Shown here: piece by piece, positions 10,281 through 20,815 of the stretch | Layout of the letters: the number at the start of each line of letters is the position of its first letter | Numbering within the stretch: position 1 is the first letter of the stretch | Assembly: GCF_963855985.1 (NCBI RefSeq) | Contig: NC_087117.1 | Coordinates: 6,645,001 to 6,709,000, forward strand | DNA from: Ostrinia nubilalis | Taxonomy: Eukaryota; Arthropoda; Insecta; Lepidoptera; Crambidae | DNA length: 64,000 nucleotides | Direction: 5' to 3' | Position numbers and translations under genes: made by a program | Notes under the pieces: generated by a model | The model's input: only the letters and a program-made list of their open reading frames with translations | Database searches by the model: none | What the model was told of the DNA's origin: nothing

Positions 10281-10706
10281 ACCCGGGGCGATCACCCCAG
10301 GATTTTGGGGTTACCTACCGATTCGAAGATTGAAAGACAATCGCACCCCCCACCCCCCGTATCATGACATAGACCGAAGATTTGCCATGCAGATGTGCCA
10401 CTGAGTACTAATCTGCGCGACTTGTGTCACCCCCTGATGCTTGGCACCTGGGGCGGACCGCCCCCACCGCCCCCCCCTTACGCCGCTACTGGCGGTGGGA
10501 ACGAGACGTGATAATAATCCCATTACCTACCTGAGGTATGGGACTGGCACGGGAGGGGTGACTGTCGATGATATTATGACGTGACATGACAGAGCATACA
10601 ATCTGAAGTCTCGTTGACGCTTGACGTCTCAAAAACACCCTCCCGTGCCGCTACCACACTCCAGGCACAAACTGAGTTAAGTGCTAGAGCTATAGAAGCA
10701 TATTTT

Positions 10707-10810
10707 TCACCCGCTCTGGTTGACAGCGACAGCAGTAACCGTCCCCGCACCAGTCAACCCTTCAACCGGCACCGCGCGTCCCCCAGACACGTTCAAAAGC
10801 CGCACTAACT
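10707..10810 (+). repeat. Direct repeat pair with 11340-11440
   Basis: CACCCGCTCTGGTTGACAGC ... CAGTAACCGTCCCCGCACCA ... CACCGCGCGTCC is repeated about 630 bp further on with a few changes. The intervening 10815-10920 reads as a divergent LINE tail (GAKASYPVEWRRNAGRS). The pair may come from a larger duplicated or re-inserted LINE segment. Confidence 0.6.
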
Positions 10811-10941
10811 GCTTTTTGGAGCCCCATCACTTTAAGACCTTTTGGAAATTTCATTACAGTGGCGCCAAAGCTTCTTACCCAGTTGAGTGGCGACGCAATG
10901 CGGGCAGGTCGATCTCCCACTAAATGGACTGACCACTTATC

Positions 10942-11155
10942 TTAAGTCCGGTCGCCGAGCACATAGAATTTCGTCCAATGACCCCAAGCTACCCAGCCTT
11001 ATTACTCGCGCGTAATTATATTGCTGTCGCGCTCACACACTCACTGCGGCCACCCGTTGCATAGTCGCGACAGCAACATAATTGCGCGCGAGCGATAAAG
11101 ATGGGTAGCTTGGGGTCATTGGACGAAATTCTACCTGCTCGGCGACCGGACTTTA
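10942..11155. mobile_element. Long-stem foldback MITE, copy 5
   Basis: Ends TTAAGTCCGGTCGCCGAGC and CTCGGCGACCGGACTTTA. Both ends belong to the GTCGCCGAGC variant, so this is an uncompromised copy of that subfamily outside the tandem array. It abuts an RTE fragment on its right. Confidence 0.85.
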
Positions 11156-11312
11156 GTGAAGGTCACAGAAAGCACCTGGATGCTGGCAACGCAAGATATG
11201 TCGGTCGTTGTAGAAATCCTTGGGGAGTATTTACTAGTTTTTACAGTTTTTTTACTAGTATCTCCAGCAGTGCAGTAGCAGACGTCCTTTGGCTGAAATG
11301 ATGATGATGAGC
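11156..11312 (+). mobile_element. RTE-type LINE 3' end, internally altered
   Basis: AAGCACCTGGATGCTGGCAA ... AAATCCTTGGGGAG, interrupted by a short T-rich direct duplication (TTTACTAGT twice), then GCAGACGTCCTTTGGCTGAA and ATGATGATGATG. Confidence 0.7.
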
Positions 11313-11569
11313 ACTCACAACTTATTGAAAGTATCTCTCTCACCCGCTCTGGTTGACAGCGACAGCAGTAACCGTCCCCGCACCAGTCAACCCTTCAACC
11401 GGCACCGCGCGTCCTCCAGATACGTTTAGAAGCCGCACCAGCTGTTTCTCAGCTCGCGCCTGGCCTAGCACGAGCACGCATGGGTTGTTTGGAAGCCAAG
11501 ACATACAGGACACTGGTGTGTCTAGGCAGATGACCTGGAAAAGGTGTTAAGTTTTTATTTATCTAACGA

Positions 11570-11625
11570 CATAAGCCACGAAAGCCGAAAGGTGAAGGGC
11601 TCGGACTGGCCGACTCGTCATCCGA
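11570..11625 (+). mobile_element. tRNA-derived SINE head (CGAAAGCCGAA type), fragment
   Basis: CCACGAAAGCCGAAAGGTGA and GGCTCGGACTGGCCGACTC match the 5' half of the SINE at 40371-40542. The B box and tail are missing. Confidence 0.55.
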
Positions 11626-11635
11626 AGAAAGCTAG

Positions 11636-11920
11636 GCCCAGTTTCCACCAAATTGGAGAGTTGGTAATTATGATTTAATTTGATATGGAAATAACGAAGT
11701 CTGACTAGTTATCCATTTTTTTGACAATTGAAGCAGAAAATGAAACTGCAAGGGAGGACATTCGGAATGAGATAGCAAGATAAAAAATAGCATTTTCTAA
11801 ACTACTATGATGGCCCTGGTTTCCGCCAAAGCGGAGCGGAGAGGAGACGTGTCGGGCGGACGAATTTTTCTATAGAATCAGCGGATCTCTGCTCCGCTCC
11901 GGTTTGGTGGAAACTGGGTC
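11636..11920. mobile_element. MITE with GCCCAGTTTCCACCAAA ends
   Basis: GCCCAGTTTCCACCAAA at the left and TTTGGTGGAAACTGGGTC at the right form inverted ends. Inside, CCTGGTTTCCGCCAAAGCGG and CTCTGCTCCGCTCCGG form a second nested pairing. No coding capacity. Confidence 0.75.
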
Positions 11921-11972
11921 TTATTGAGGCGACTCAATTTGGGAAATGACATGTGCCATAGCCCATACATAC

Positions 11973-13735
11973 CTTCAAAGGACTTCCCTGGTTGATATCA
12001 TACACCCTCAACTCCGAGTCGATAGACACCGACGCGAAGATCCCAGGTCTCTGCAGACTGAAGGCCACGTCCAGAACACAGGTCCCGTGGCTGTCCAGCA
12101 CGTCATACACCGGATCCGCCATCTTGCTCTCAAGTAGCTATGGGCAAATTAGTCAAAAGTCAGTGTAAAGGCTTTTACATAGCGCTTTTTTACGTGACTC
12201 ATGCATTATTATGTTCAACAAGTTATCACAAATTATTGGGACTTCATAATTTCAGCGAATGGACGTCCACAGCTGGATAAAGGCCTCATCCATTTCTACA
12301 ACGACCGGTCCTATTACTGCCCGCATTCAACAAATTCATTTATTGTAAAGGAAAGCGCTGGACGCAGGCCGCTACCAATCGATCAACATGGAAAGCATTG
12401 GGGGAGGCCTATGTTCAGCAGTGGATATCCTATGGCTGAAATGATGATGATACCTAATGGTTTATTGTAAGTCGGCCCTTTTCAAGCCACTTATGTATAC
12501 GTCCCAATATAGCTCGCTCTACCACCACATCTGAACAACTGGTTGGTCCTCAGGACAAGTTGTTGCGTTAATTGCAAAACTAAAGTATTTACTTATATTG
12601 GGACGTTACAAAAGTGCGCTTTTAAATAGCAAAAGTCCAGTTTAAGAAAATAAATGATATTTACCGGCTGAGCAGTCTTCACGCGGCACAGCAACAGTCC
12701 TCCAGCCTTGGAGCCCACCACAAACACGTCATCAGCGACCTTCTCCTCAGACGGCCGCAGTGGATAACTCTTTATGAAGTCGAAACAACTGATATCCGGC
12801 GCTGGTACCTTCTTAGACCCATTCAGGGCGTAAGACACTACGTTTTCAAATATTTTCAGGTTGGCATTCACTTGCCAAACGTTGATGGTGCCGTCTGACC
12901 CAGCGGAGATCAGAATCTGATCGGAGGCGCCGCGCCTTTTTCCTGTATTCTGGATTTGCATGGTCAAAAACATGTGAGCTAAGGATGCATCAGCCCAGAG
13001 TAAAGCAGAGACGCTGCGGCCTCCGTGACAGCCAGCAGGGGACGTCAACTGCATCCCCTCATTAACATTTCCAGAATCCCTCAAATTACATAGGACGACT
13101 TCGCCGGAACTCGTGGCGTATGCTAACAGCGCGGCTACAGACGGATGGTACTTGACAACTGTGACGCAGTTCTTCTCAGTGATATCAATTGAGTGGACTA
13201 GCTTGTCTCCGGCTGTTCTGCGGACTGTGTAGACCCTGATCAAGCCTTCATGTTCACACCAACGCTCATGCTGCGTCTGCCCGATCGATACAGCTAAAGA
13301 GTTGCCTGCACTGCTCCAGGATAGAGATAAGATGGACGCTAGCTGATGGTCTCCACTTCCTAAGCCAGGGGTGTCTTTATTAGTCTTCATTTCTTGGAAT
13401 AGTTTAGCTGTAACCGTCTCCTCTTCATCAGAATCTGAAGAATTATACAGCATCTCCCTATCATTCTGATCTAGTTGCTCCAGCACGCCTGGTAGGACTT
13501 TTCTGAGGAAGGCGTTTAATCCAGGAGGGGGATACTCTTTCAAGACGTCTTCTTGAGCGTTCAGGTCACTAGGAGAAGCGGTAGACCCACAATCTTTGGT
13601 GAAATTCGTCTGCGAACCGACTCCAGACTCCCCATACTCACTAGTTTGCGTCGATGTGCTAGTTTCTAGCCTTTTGCTCTGGGATACAGACTCAAATCCA
13701 ATGGCATCGCTATCATAACCACTCAGGGAAGACAT
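11973..13735 (-). CDS. Dynein-2 intermediate chain 2 (WDR34/DYNC2I2-like), 3' partial
   Basis: WD-repeat subunit of the cytoplasmic dynein-2 motor that drives retrograde transport in cilia. Two exons are visible: 12665-13735 (357 codons, ATG at 13733-13735) and 11973-12137 (55 codons). Both joins are phase 0, with donors CAGCCG|GTAAAT and TTGAAG|GTATGT. The N-terminus is Ser/Thr/Gln-rich (STSTQTSEYGESGVGSQTN), then GLNAFLRKVLPGVLEQL, an acidic stretch SSDSDEEE, and beta-propeller blades: ILSLSWSSAGNSLAVSIG, VTVVKYHPSVAALLAYATSS, ISAGSDGTINVW, DDVFVVGSKAGGLLLC, and in exon 2 DVAFSLQRPGIFASVS. The order of these segments matches the WDR34 layout. About 130 C-terminal residues are missing; I found no further exon to the left. 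The 0.5-kb intron contains RTE fragments. Confidence 0.75.
12349..12453 (+). mobile_element. RTE-type LINE 3' end
   Basis: AAAGCGCTGGACGCAGGCCG ... AGCATTGGGGGAGGCCTATG ... GGCTGAAATGATGATGA, within the intron of the WDR34-like gene. Directly left, 12250-12320 holds the opposite-strand end of another RTE copy (AATGGACGTCCACAGCTGGA). Confidence 0.8.
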
Positions 13736-14260
13736 TATTTCACTTTATTTTATCAATAAATAATAAATCAACAACAATACCCCGGTGTTTGTTTATTTTT
13801 GTTTGTTTGGACCCGTTGTCATGGAAACGCGGTTCGTTTTTCAGAATGTCAGTCAAAGTGTGCCAGTGACTTGCGCGAGTAAAATAATTTTGATTTAAAT
13901 TTTTAAAACAAGATCTTCCTCTACAGTGGCGACAGCTGGTGAGCGCAAAATAATACAAGTTGTTATATTGGCATTTCGTTGTTCAGATTCGGGATTGGTT
14001 AGTTGCCGCGATAGATGACGCTAGTAGTCGTCTTTTATAGAGCAATTTTATTGGAAAAGGGTAGTTTCGCTCCGCAATTCGTCGGTTACAGTAAATTTAA
14101 TTCATTATTGTAAAAAAACCGCAAGACCACAACGATTTTCAAAACTGAAATGTGAACCCAAGTTAATTAGTGTTCGTGAAAAACGTTTTCCAAACTCAAG
14201 ATCATTTAAACCTTCTGCGGGTTGACTGTCGTGTGCAGGCTGTTTTACAGGTAAGTGGGT
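13736..14260. promoter_or_regulatory. Upstream region of the WDR34-like gene; possible divergent transcript
   Basis: No repeat is recognised in 13736-14260, unlike most of the window, so it is the likely promoter region of the minus-strand gene. On the plus strand, TGCAGGCTGTTTTACAG|GTAAGTGGG (donor at 14252) is a perfect 5' splice consensus and could end a non-coding first exon of a divergent transcript. No TATA box or start site can be fixed. Confidence 0.35.
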
Positions 14261-14263
14261 TTT

Positions 14264-14557
14264 TTTAAACGTTATTTACTATGATTGTACCCTTTGGAGT
14301 CTCTACATATTCTAAAATACATGTTTTTCAGCGAATACCTAGTAAATAACTACCTACTTATTAACCTCTCTCCATCTTTTCTAGTATATAACTCAATATG
14401 TAAAATGAAATTTAAACGTTATTTACTATGATTGTACCCTTTGGAGTCTCTACATATTCTAAAATACATGTTTTTCAGCGAATACCTAGTAAATAACTAC
14501 CTACTTATTAACCTCTCTCCATCCTTTCTAGTATATAACTCAATATGTAAAATGAAA
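14264..14557 (+). repeat. 147-bp tandem duplication
   Basis: TTTAAACGTTATTTACTATG to ATATGTAAAATGAAA occurs twice head to tail, with at most one or two differences (CATCTTTTC versus CATCCTTTC). It is a recent slippage or unequal-exchange product. There is no coding sequence. Confidence 0.95.
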
Positions 14558-16080
14558 AGACTTTTTAACTTTTAGGTAGGTACCTAATGGTTTATTATAA
14601 ATAATTTTAATTTCAATAAAAAATATAATTTTCACTTTAAACCTTAAATCAAAATATTAGAATAAAATTAATGTAGGTATAAATAATATAGGTAATCAAG
14701 GACATGATTAAATATGTAAAATGTTTTAAATAGTTCATTAAAAATATTTTTTTAATTTTAAATTAAACAATTTACAATTTTGATTAGCAAAACGTAAAAA
14801 ATAATATAGCTAGTTATTAAAAATACATTTTAGCAAAAAAAAAAATTAAAAAATATCCAACTTGTATTTTGGCACAATCTTTATTATATTAAAATGGATC
14901 CAGCTATAAAATTGTAGGTACATGTTTTAGTAGTTTTTATTTACAGGTAGGTACGACATACTTTTCACAAAATAACACAATAGATTTTGTGGAGCTACTT
15001 ACCTACATTTCGAAAAGGACAAAACGTCAAACTTTGCATAGACACTAGCGCCACGGATATTTCAGGCTTTTGTGAAAAGTAAGTTTCAGTTTAAATGTAC
15101 CTAGCTTAGATTAAAAAAGTTTACAGGTGATACACATTTTATGATCGTGTCATCCACGAAGACGCGCCCGGGCGCCCCATTCTTCCACTAATGTTTGAGT
15201 GTTATCGGTACACGCTAAATTATCCATGAGTGCGCACGCACACTACAATAATGACGCTCGGATTGCTCGGATCAAACTCCCCGCACCCCGCGCGACCTCG
15301 ACCAAAAATTGGTGGCGCGCGTCTTCGTGGATGAAACGATCTATACCTACCTACTTTTTTAGTAAAAATATTTCAAGAATTAAAATTCCAACGTGATTGT
15401 AGAGCCAACATCTTAGACTTAAGTTTTGTTAAAGAAACAACTCTTTTAAAACTTAATTCATAATCAAGATTTCATATAAAATATTGGTCGATAAATTGAT
15501 TTGGTATAAAATATCGGATCAAATTACAGGCTTGCATCTTAACCATGTTGCAATGTTAAGTGTTACGGGGAGCTTTTAACGTCTTCATTCAATTAACGAG
15601 ACATTTTGTTCCTTGGGATTAAGTCTAAGTAAGACGTAGCCTTATTTAGACTAAGAGCCTTTAAAATATTCGAGCCTCATTATAATTGCATCTCATTTTC
15701 TAATTAATAACTTGAAAAAATGGCGATAATCTATTTTAGCTTTCCAAAACCATGCTTATGTAAGTATTGCTTGTCAAACAGTGTTCTATATTTAGACTTA
15801 TGGAACACAAAGGCCATAGGCCTTAAGCGGTAAGTCTTTTGGAACATTACTATTTTCTACTTCTTACTGTAAATCATTTAAAATTGAAGCTATTGTTTGA
15901 ATTATATAAAAAGTTCCCCCGCCAAGTTGAGCATACACTTTGACAAGCATTCTTTGCTTTTCTACTGATTATAAAATATTCAATATTTAATCTACTTCTC
16001 ACAGTCATCTCTCTTCATTACTTTCCTTTGTAGCTCTGAAAATAACTCACGCATAGCCGCCATCAACAAATTTTTCCACT
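14558..16080. other. AT-rich intergenic stretch
   Basis: Apart from the MITE at 15143-15342, nothing is recognised. The DNA is AT-rich with poly-A/T runs and no splice-bounded open frame. Confidence 0.55.
15143..15342. mobile_element. MITE with AGATCGTTTCATCCAC ends, copy 2
   Basis: GATCGTGTCATCCACGAAGA at the left and CGTGGATGAAACGATCT at the right. The body (GTTATCGGTACACGCTAAAT) matches 52280-52445 in the same orientation and 6051-6246 reversed. Confidence 0.85.
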
Positions 16081-16118
16081 ATACATACCTAGTTAGTAAC
16101 TAAATGGTTTTTACATTT

Positions 16119-17152
16119 TTAATGGCGTTTATCGTGGTGATCGTCATGGTCTTCATGGTCGTCATGATCATCATGGTCCTCATGATCATCATGGTCTTCA
16201 TGGTCATCATCGTTATCAGTGTGGTGCTCATCATCGGTGTGGTGCTCATCATCAGTGTGTTCATCTCTTTTGTGCTCATCATCCGTGTCTTCTTCAGCAT
16301 TTTTCTGTTCCCCAAATCTAGGAGATCCAACATTATCCCCGCCTTTATTCTGCCCGTCGTAGCCTCCTCCCCCGGAATATCCAGGTCTACCGCCACCGCC
16401 ACCGGCACCGCCACCGCCGCCACCGCCACCGCCACCGCCGTGCCCGTGGCCCATGTACTTCTTGATCAATTCTAAGATGTGTTTGCCGCACGTTATCAAA
16501 TGCTCCTTGTCGATTTTCGGGCAATGCGATTCTGGGTACAAACAAACGTTTTATGTTAAATAACAGTCCACAGCTCGAGGTGGACAGACGACCTTGTAAA
16601 TACTTAGAAGGAAGGCGCTAGAAGCCGGCCATATCATTGGGGAGACAGTGGTTCAGCAATCAAATGGACGTTTTGAAGTTCTTTTTTTTAATGTATAGTA
16701 AAATAAATTACTTTGTATCGCACAAATCACTATATTCCCGTTAGCTGCTCGTACTAAGCTAAATATGCTTGCGTCACGAGTGAGCTCACCACAATAGTCG
16801 AGCGCAAGCGGGGACCGAACCCGCGTTCCCCGAATCACGAGTCGGCCAGTCCGACCCCTTCACTGGTTCGGCTATCCTAGCTTCGATATAAAATAACACT
16901 CAGGTGTCTATGACGTACTTAACAATATAATAGAATCATCTTACCAGCAGCTCGAGTGGCTTGGCTCGCTTGATCCTGGAATCCTCCCCCTTGTTGATAA
17001 CCCTGGCTCTGGTCATATCCCCCTTGTTGATACTGATAGCCCTGATTTGGTTGGTACCCCTGTTGGTAACCTCCCTGCTGGTATCCTTGTTGGTAACCAG
17101 CCCCCTGCTGAAACTGCTGGTAACCCTGTTGAAAACCTTGTTGAAATCCTCC
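16119..17152 (-). CDS. Gln/Gly/Tyr-repeat protein with Gly/His/Asp-rich tail, 5' partial
   Basis: Two exons are visible. 16945-17152 (69 codons plus one base) follows a TAATTTGCAG acceptor and encodes GGFQQGFQQGYQQFQQGAGY-type repeats. 16119-16531 follows GTTTGTACCCAG and continues in phase 1: ESHCPKIDKEHL, ITCGKHILELIKKYMGHGHG, a poly-Gly run, then an acidic His/Asp tail (DEHHTDDEHHTDNDDD; EDHDDHHDKRH) to TAA at 16119. No first exon with an ATG was found. The protein looks low-complexity and intrinsically disordered; the His/Asp tail could bind metal, but that is inference. The exon phases equal those of the gene at 25855-27168, so the two may be paralogues or share a first exon. The intron holds an RTE fragment and a SINE. 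Confidence 0.65.
16576..16663 (+). mobile_element. RTE-type LINE fragment
   Basis: GGTGGACAGACGACCTTGTA ... GGAAGGCGCTAGAAGCCGGC ... ATTGGGGAGACAGTGGTTCAGC is a decayed RTE 3' end within the intron of the repeat-protein gene. Confidence 0.7.
16735..16875 (-). mobile_element. tRNA-derived SINE
   Basis: On the minus strand: CGAAGCTAGGATAGCCGAAC (A-box region) and CGCGGGTTCGGTCCCCGC (B box), then CGACTATTGTGGTGAGCTC. Same family as 40371-40542, 27760-27850 and 60600-60765. Confidence 0.75.
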
Positions 17153-17370
17153 CTGCAAATTAATAGAAAATAGAGATTCGGGCTAGTGAAGCTTTAAAAT
17201 AGATAGATAGATACCTAACTAAGGGTCTCAAGAAGGTGACATGATGACAGACTTTTGTGAATGATGAAATTGTAATAGAACTTGAAAGCTTAGTTACAAC
17301 CTTTTTAATGAATCGTTATTAAAATTCTTAGCGACTAGAGTCGCTTCTCAAACTTAATTTTTTAGGAAAC

Positions 17371-17462
17371 AACTTGAAAAAATCGAACTGCCTAAGGCGG
17401 GAATCGATGCCACGACCTTCCGCTTGCCGGGCGACTGCTCTTCCAACTGAGCTACTTAGACA
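17371..17462 (-). mobile_element. tRNA-like SINE head, copy 1 of inverted pair
   Basis: The minus strand folds like a tRNA. GTCTAAG pairs fully with CTTAGGC, the D arm is GCTCAGTTGGAAGAGC, and the T arm is around ATCGATTCCCGC. The anticodon loop CCGGCAA would read GGC. It is followed by the tail CAGTTCGATTTTTTCAAGTT, which also follows the copies at 17545-17611 and (degenerate) 34983-35060. A SINE is therefore more likely than a tRNA gene. Confidence 0.65.
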
Positions 17463-17544
17463 CTGGATGAAACCGTCGAAATTTTCAAGCGTAATACGCT
17501 GTTATGGCCACGTTTATTTCATCAATGACTCCCCGTACTACCCT

Positions 17545-17611
17545 TAAAGCCCGGCAAGCGAAAGGTCGTGGGCTCGATTCCCGCCTTAGGCAGTTCGATT
17601 TTTTCAAATTG
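17545..17611 (+). mobile_element. tRNA-like SINE, copy 2 of inverted pair
   Basis: GCCCGGCAAGCGAAAGGTCG, GGCTCGATTCCCGCCTTAGG and CAGTTCGATTTTTTCAAATT. It lacks the D arm. With 17371-17462 it forms an inverted pair about 80 bp apart. Confidence 0.65.
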
Positions 17612-17612
17612 T

Positions 17613-18148
17613 TTATTATAAAACTTTGTAGTGAAGCTTTAAAGTAGTTTTAATACTTGACCAATATGTACTATCGGGGACTCGGACGCCTTGACACCTT
17701 AAGGGCCTAAATTGTTTGCACACACACGCTCGATTAAGCTACGCCCCCATTCATTCATGTTTCGGGTCTAAGCAGCGTTGGCGCACCACTGTAGATGTTT
17801 GCCCTAGCAAACCAAGCTCTATGTAAAGCGTTTAGGATTGAGTATTGCTTAGCTTACCCGCATCCGTAGCGCTCGTTTGGCAACGTCGCATTTTAGTAAA
17901 TTTGAAACCCAATAAAGAATCGCTACAAAATATTATATGGGGCTTCGTGTAAAAATTGAACTAGCGATTGCCCGCTCGGGTCACAAAATTGCTATCGCAC
18001 ATTCCGAGGTAACTGTGCAATTTCCTGAGAAAAAAGTAGCCCTTTCTATAATTATTGTTATTATTAAGATTGTAAATCTCATGATATTAGTTTAGCTAGT
18101 TAAGGCGAGAAATGCAAAATCATACAGTCACTTTCGAATTTTACTTGT
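17613..18148. other. No gene seen
   Basis: A mixed, non-repetitive stretch. There are no splice-bounded open frames and no recognised element. Confidence 0.4.
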
Positions 18149-19431
18149 TTAACACGCTCACTGCGAAACCATTTTTCGTAGACTTTCAGCCAGTGCGTAT
18201 GAGGTCTTTTCGAGTCAATATTGAACTTCTTTACAGTGCGTATGAGACCTTTTCTGCCTCACAAAATATTGTTTCTAAAAATACTTTAAATATAGGTCAG
18301 AAAAGACAATATTGGCTTGAAACTTTTCTATTATAAACTTAAATAGATGTTTAACCTTAAACTAGCTTCGCCCGCAGTTATGACATTTTGGTATTGAATA
18401 AATTAAAAAAATATATATGACATCTTTTCTGCCTCATTTCGCACTGAAAGAAAGTCCAATTTGTGTCTCGACTAGGGATGGGAATAAAACAAAATTTCAG
18501 TTACCATAAAATTATAATATTTGTTTTTAATTAAAGTGTTTTTCATTAAAACAGGGCAAACAGTAGGATTTGTCACACAGAACACAAAAAGTTACAATTT
18601 TTTTTAGTTTTTTTTTTGCAGCCTGAGTGCTATTTAGTGTTAGTCTTAAACTTAATCTGTCGTAGCAACCTACGCAGCGCTTTCGTTGACCACCTTTTTT
18701 AAACGAATGTTCAGCACATCATTGTCGGCCGTTTGGTGTAGTGATTCGAAACGGACTACTATTCCGGAGGTTGCGAGTTCGATTCCCGCACAGTATTTGT
18801 GTTCATGAACATATTTGTTTGTATTGGACTGGGTGTTTTCTGTGTATGTATTTTAAAAAAAAAAAGTATTTAAGTATGTTTATATCCGTTGTCTAGTACC
18901 CAAAGTACAAGCTTTGCTTAGTTTGGGACTAGAAGCGCAGTGTAAAATGTCCAAAAATATTTATTATTATTATTATCTGCCACTAGGAATACCTGAAATA
19001 AATACGTGCGTTAAGTGTATACAAATGCCATTTTTAGTTAAAAAGTCAGTGTTAATGTGTCACCGGCTAACAGCGTGCGTCCGTATCGAAACTTATCACA
19101 TCACTACTCTAAATGCGCGTCGCCCGCGCCTCACCCTGTGCGGTTATGAGGCCTGCAATTTTTGAGGCAGTTCAGACCTCACGGCGCACTGAACGTGATT
19201 AATTTCTATCCAGTGCGTATGGGACCTAATCGACCTCATACAATATTGTCTACGTCACCTATGCTAGGCTTCGTAAGAGAAGCAATTTGATATATTTGTC
19301 TCTGTTGTACTCATAGAAATGTTAAAATAGTCGCCCCCCGCACAGAGTGAGAGAACGCGATTATGACTGCCGCACCTGCGATAAGTTCTGCATGTGGCTT
19401 TTTAGACCTCATAACGCAGTGAGCGTGTTAA
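18149..19431. mobile_element. piggyBac-type MITE (TTAA target sites)
   Basis: TTAACACGCTCACTGCG at 18149 and CGCAGTGAGCGTGTTAA at 19431 form inverted ends of 13 bp directly flanked by TTAA, the signature of piggyBac elements. The interior repeats a motif like AGTGCGTATGAGRYCTTTTC in both orientations near 18190, 18235, 18420, 19150, 19205 and 19405. There is no transposase. A SINE (18723-18975) is inserted in it. Confidence 0.75.
18723..18975 (+). mobile_element. tRNA-derived SINE with (ATT)n tail
   Basis: GGCCGTTTGGTGTAGTGATT (A box) and GGTTGCGAGTTCGATTCCCG (B box) are followed by a unique body (GACTGGGTGTTTTCTGTGTA) and a TTATTATTATTATTAT tail. A second copy of the head is at 49163-49270. 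Confidence 0.8.
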
Positions 19432-19722
19432 TAGGTATTTAATTTATTCGGAACTTATAATTTATAAACTATATGTTATTGAATTAATTAGGAAATAGTT
19501 AAGGAATATTTGTGGCTTAAAAACAATTATTGTAAGATCTGGCTACATAATAACTTTCTTAAATCCTTGAATGTAAATAAAATGTTTCTATTTATTTTTA
19601 ATACATTAGCAACTTTTGTTTTCCGTTTAAAACAAACACTTATCTACGTTATTACAATTTAATACAAATATTGTAACTAGGTAGCAATGATCCAGGTAAT
19701 TGGTTATTATAAATATTATAAT

Positions 19723-19960
19723 ACTAGCTTTCCGCCCGCGGCTTCGCCCGCGTGGAATTTTGTCTGTCACAGAAAAACTTTATCGCGCGCGTCCCTGTTT
19801 CAAAAACCGGGATAAAAACTATCCTATGTTCTTTCCCGGGACTCAAACTATCTCTATGCCAAATTTCATCAAAATCGGTTGCGAGGTTTAAGCGGGAAAG
19901 CGTAACAGACAGACAGACAGACAGACAGACAGAGTTACTATCGCATTTATAATATTAGTT
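19723..19960 (+). repeat. Dispersed repeat with (GACA)n
   Basis: CTAGCTTTCCGCCCGCGGCT ... CTTTATCGCGCGCGTCCCTG ... GGGATAAAAACTATCCTATG, then a GACA microsatellite (about seven units) and TTTATAATATTAGT. Best-preserved copy of the family also seen at 5309-5525. Confidence 0.75.
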
Positions 19961-20382
19961 GGGATTAAGTTAGTTTTATTTCAAATTAATTTTTTTATTG
20001 CACATTAAGTGTCTTTACACAAGGTTTTAAATCAATAAAAATTAAACTTCAAACTAAATAATACTTAAACAGTTAACAATGTATAGATAGATAAGTTTGT
20101 AATTAAATATAAGAATTAAGAATTATTTTGAGAGGCCATGATGATTCAGTAATCGCGCGGAGGTCAATAAAAAGGCAATCAAACAGTCCAATTATTAGCA
20201 CGGGTCAACACAAAACAAAATCAATCGGTTAGGGATCACAAAACTTCACAAAAAACAAAGGAGAGAATATGTCGACAGTTCGCCAAAGCAAAAAGCAGAC
20301 AGACCTCGTATAAAAATACAATATTAAAAAAATACATATTATCTATTTGTTTGTAACCAAATTCTATTATTAAAATTCTAAA

Positions 20383-20498
20383 GCTGAGTTGCACCATCTT
20401 ACTTTAACTTTGACAAACGTCAAAAATTTGTTAAACTCCATACAAAAAGCACCGGTTACTGTTATAGCTACGGTCAAAGTTAGGTGGTGCAACTCAGC
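20383..20498. mobile_element. Short foldback MITE (GCTGAGTTGCACCA ends)
   Basis: GCTGAGTTGCACCATCTTAC at the left pairs with GGTGGTGCAACTCAGC at the right. Both ends sit in a CTAAA context. A half copy is at 28470-28575 in the last intron of the reductase gene. Confidence 0.8.
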
Positions 20499-20815
20499 CT
20501 AAAACTAAGAAAGATTGAAGAAAAAGAAACATTTCGTTTTAAACCTTAACCGTATGACAATAAAGTGCACAATGGTATTTCGTATTGCAACCTAAGCCCT
20601 GATTGTCTCTTATTGGTCGTAGTAAAAATATAGTAAAATGCGTAACCAATTAGAGACGGGGTGAGCACGTGACCGGAGCGATGCGCTTACGCTAAAATTT
20701 CTACAAAGTGGTCAGGCGGAAGAGTCCCCGATAGTACGTACAGACATCGGACTACATTTTTGTTGCCCCTATTACAAGCAATTAGTAGGAAAATAACTCA
20801 CAGGTCCGTACGGTA

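Noticed and set aside
16100..16475. Overlapping frames opposite the His/Asp-rich exon
   Set aside because: Hydrophobic or Met/Thr-rich shadows of the GAT/CAT repeat; the minus-strand frame has proper splice context and stop.
16961..17173. Leucine-rich plus-strand frame
   Set aside because: It is the complement of the CAA/CAG-rich repeat exon on the minus strand.
17391..17462. tRNA-Ala(GGC) gene
   Set aside because: Folds well, but a common non-tRNA tail follows this and two other copies, and the base before the anticodon is C not T; a SINE is more likely.
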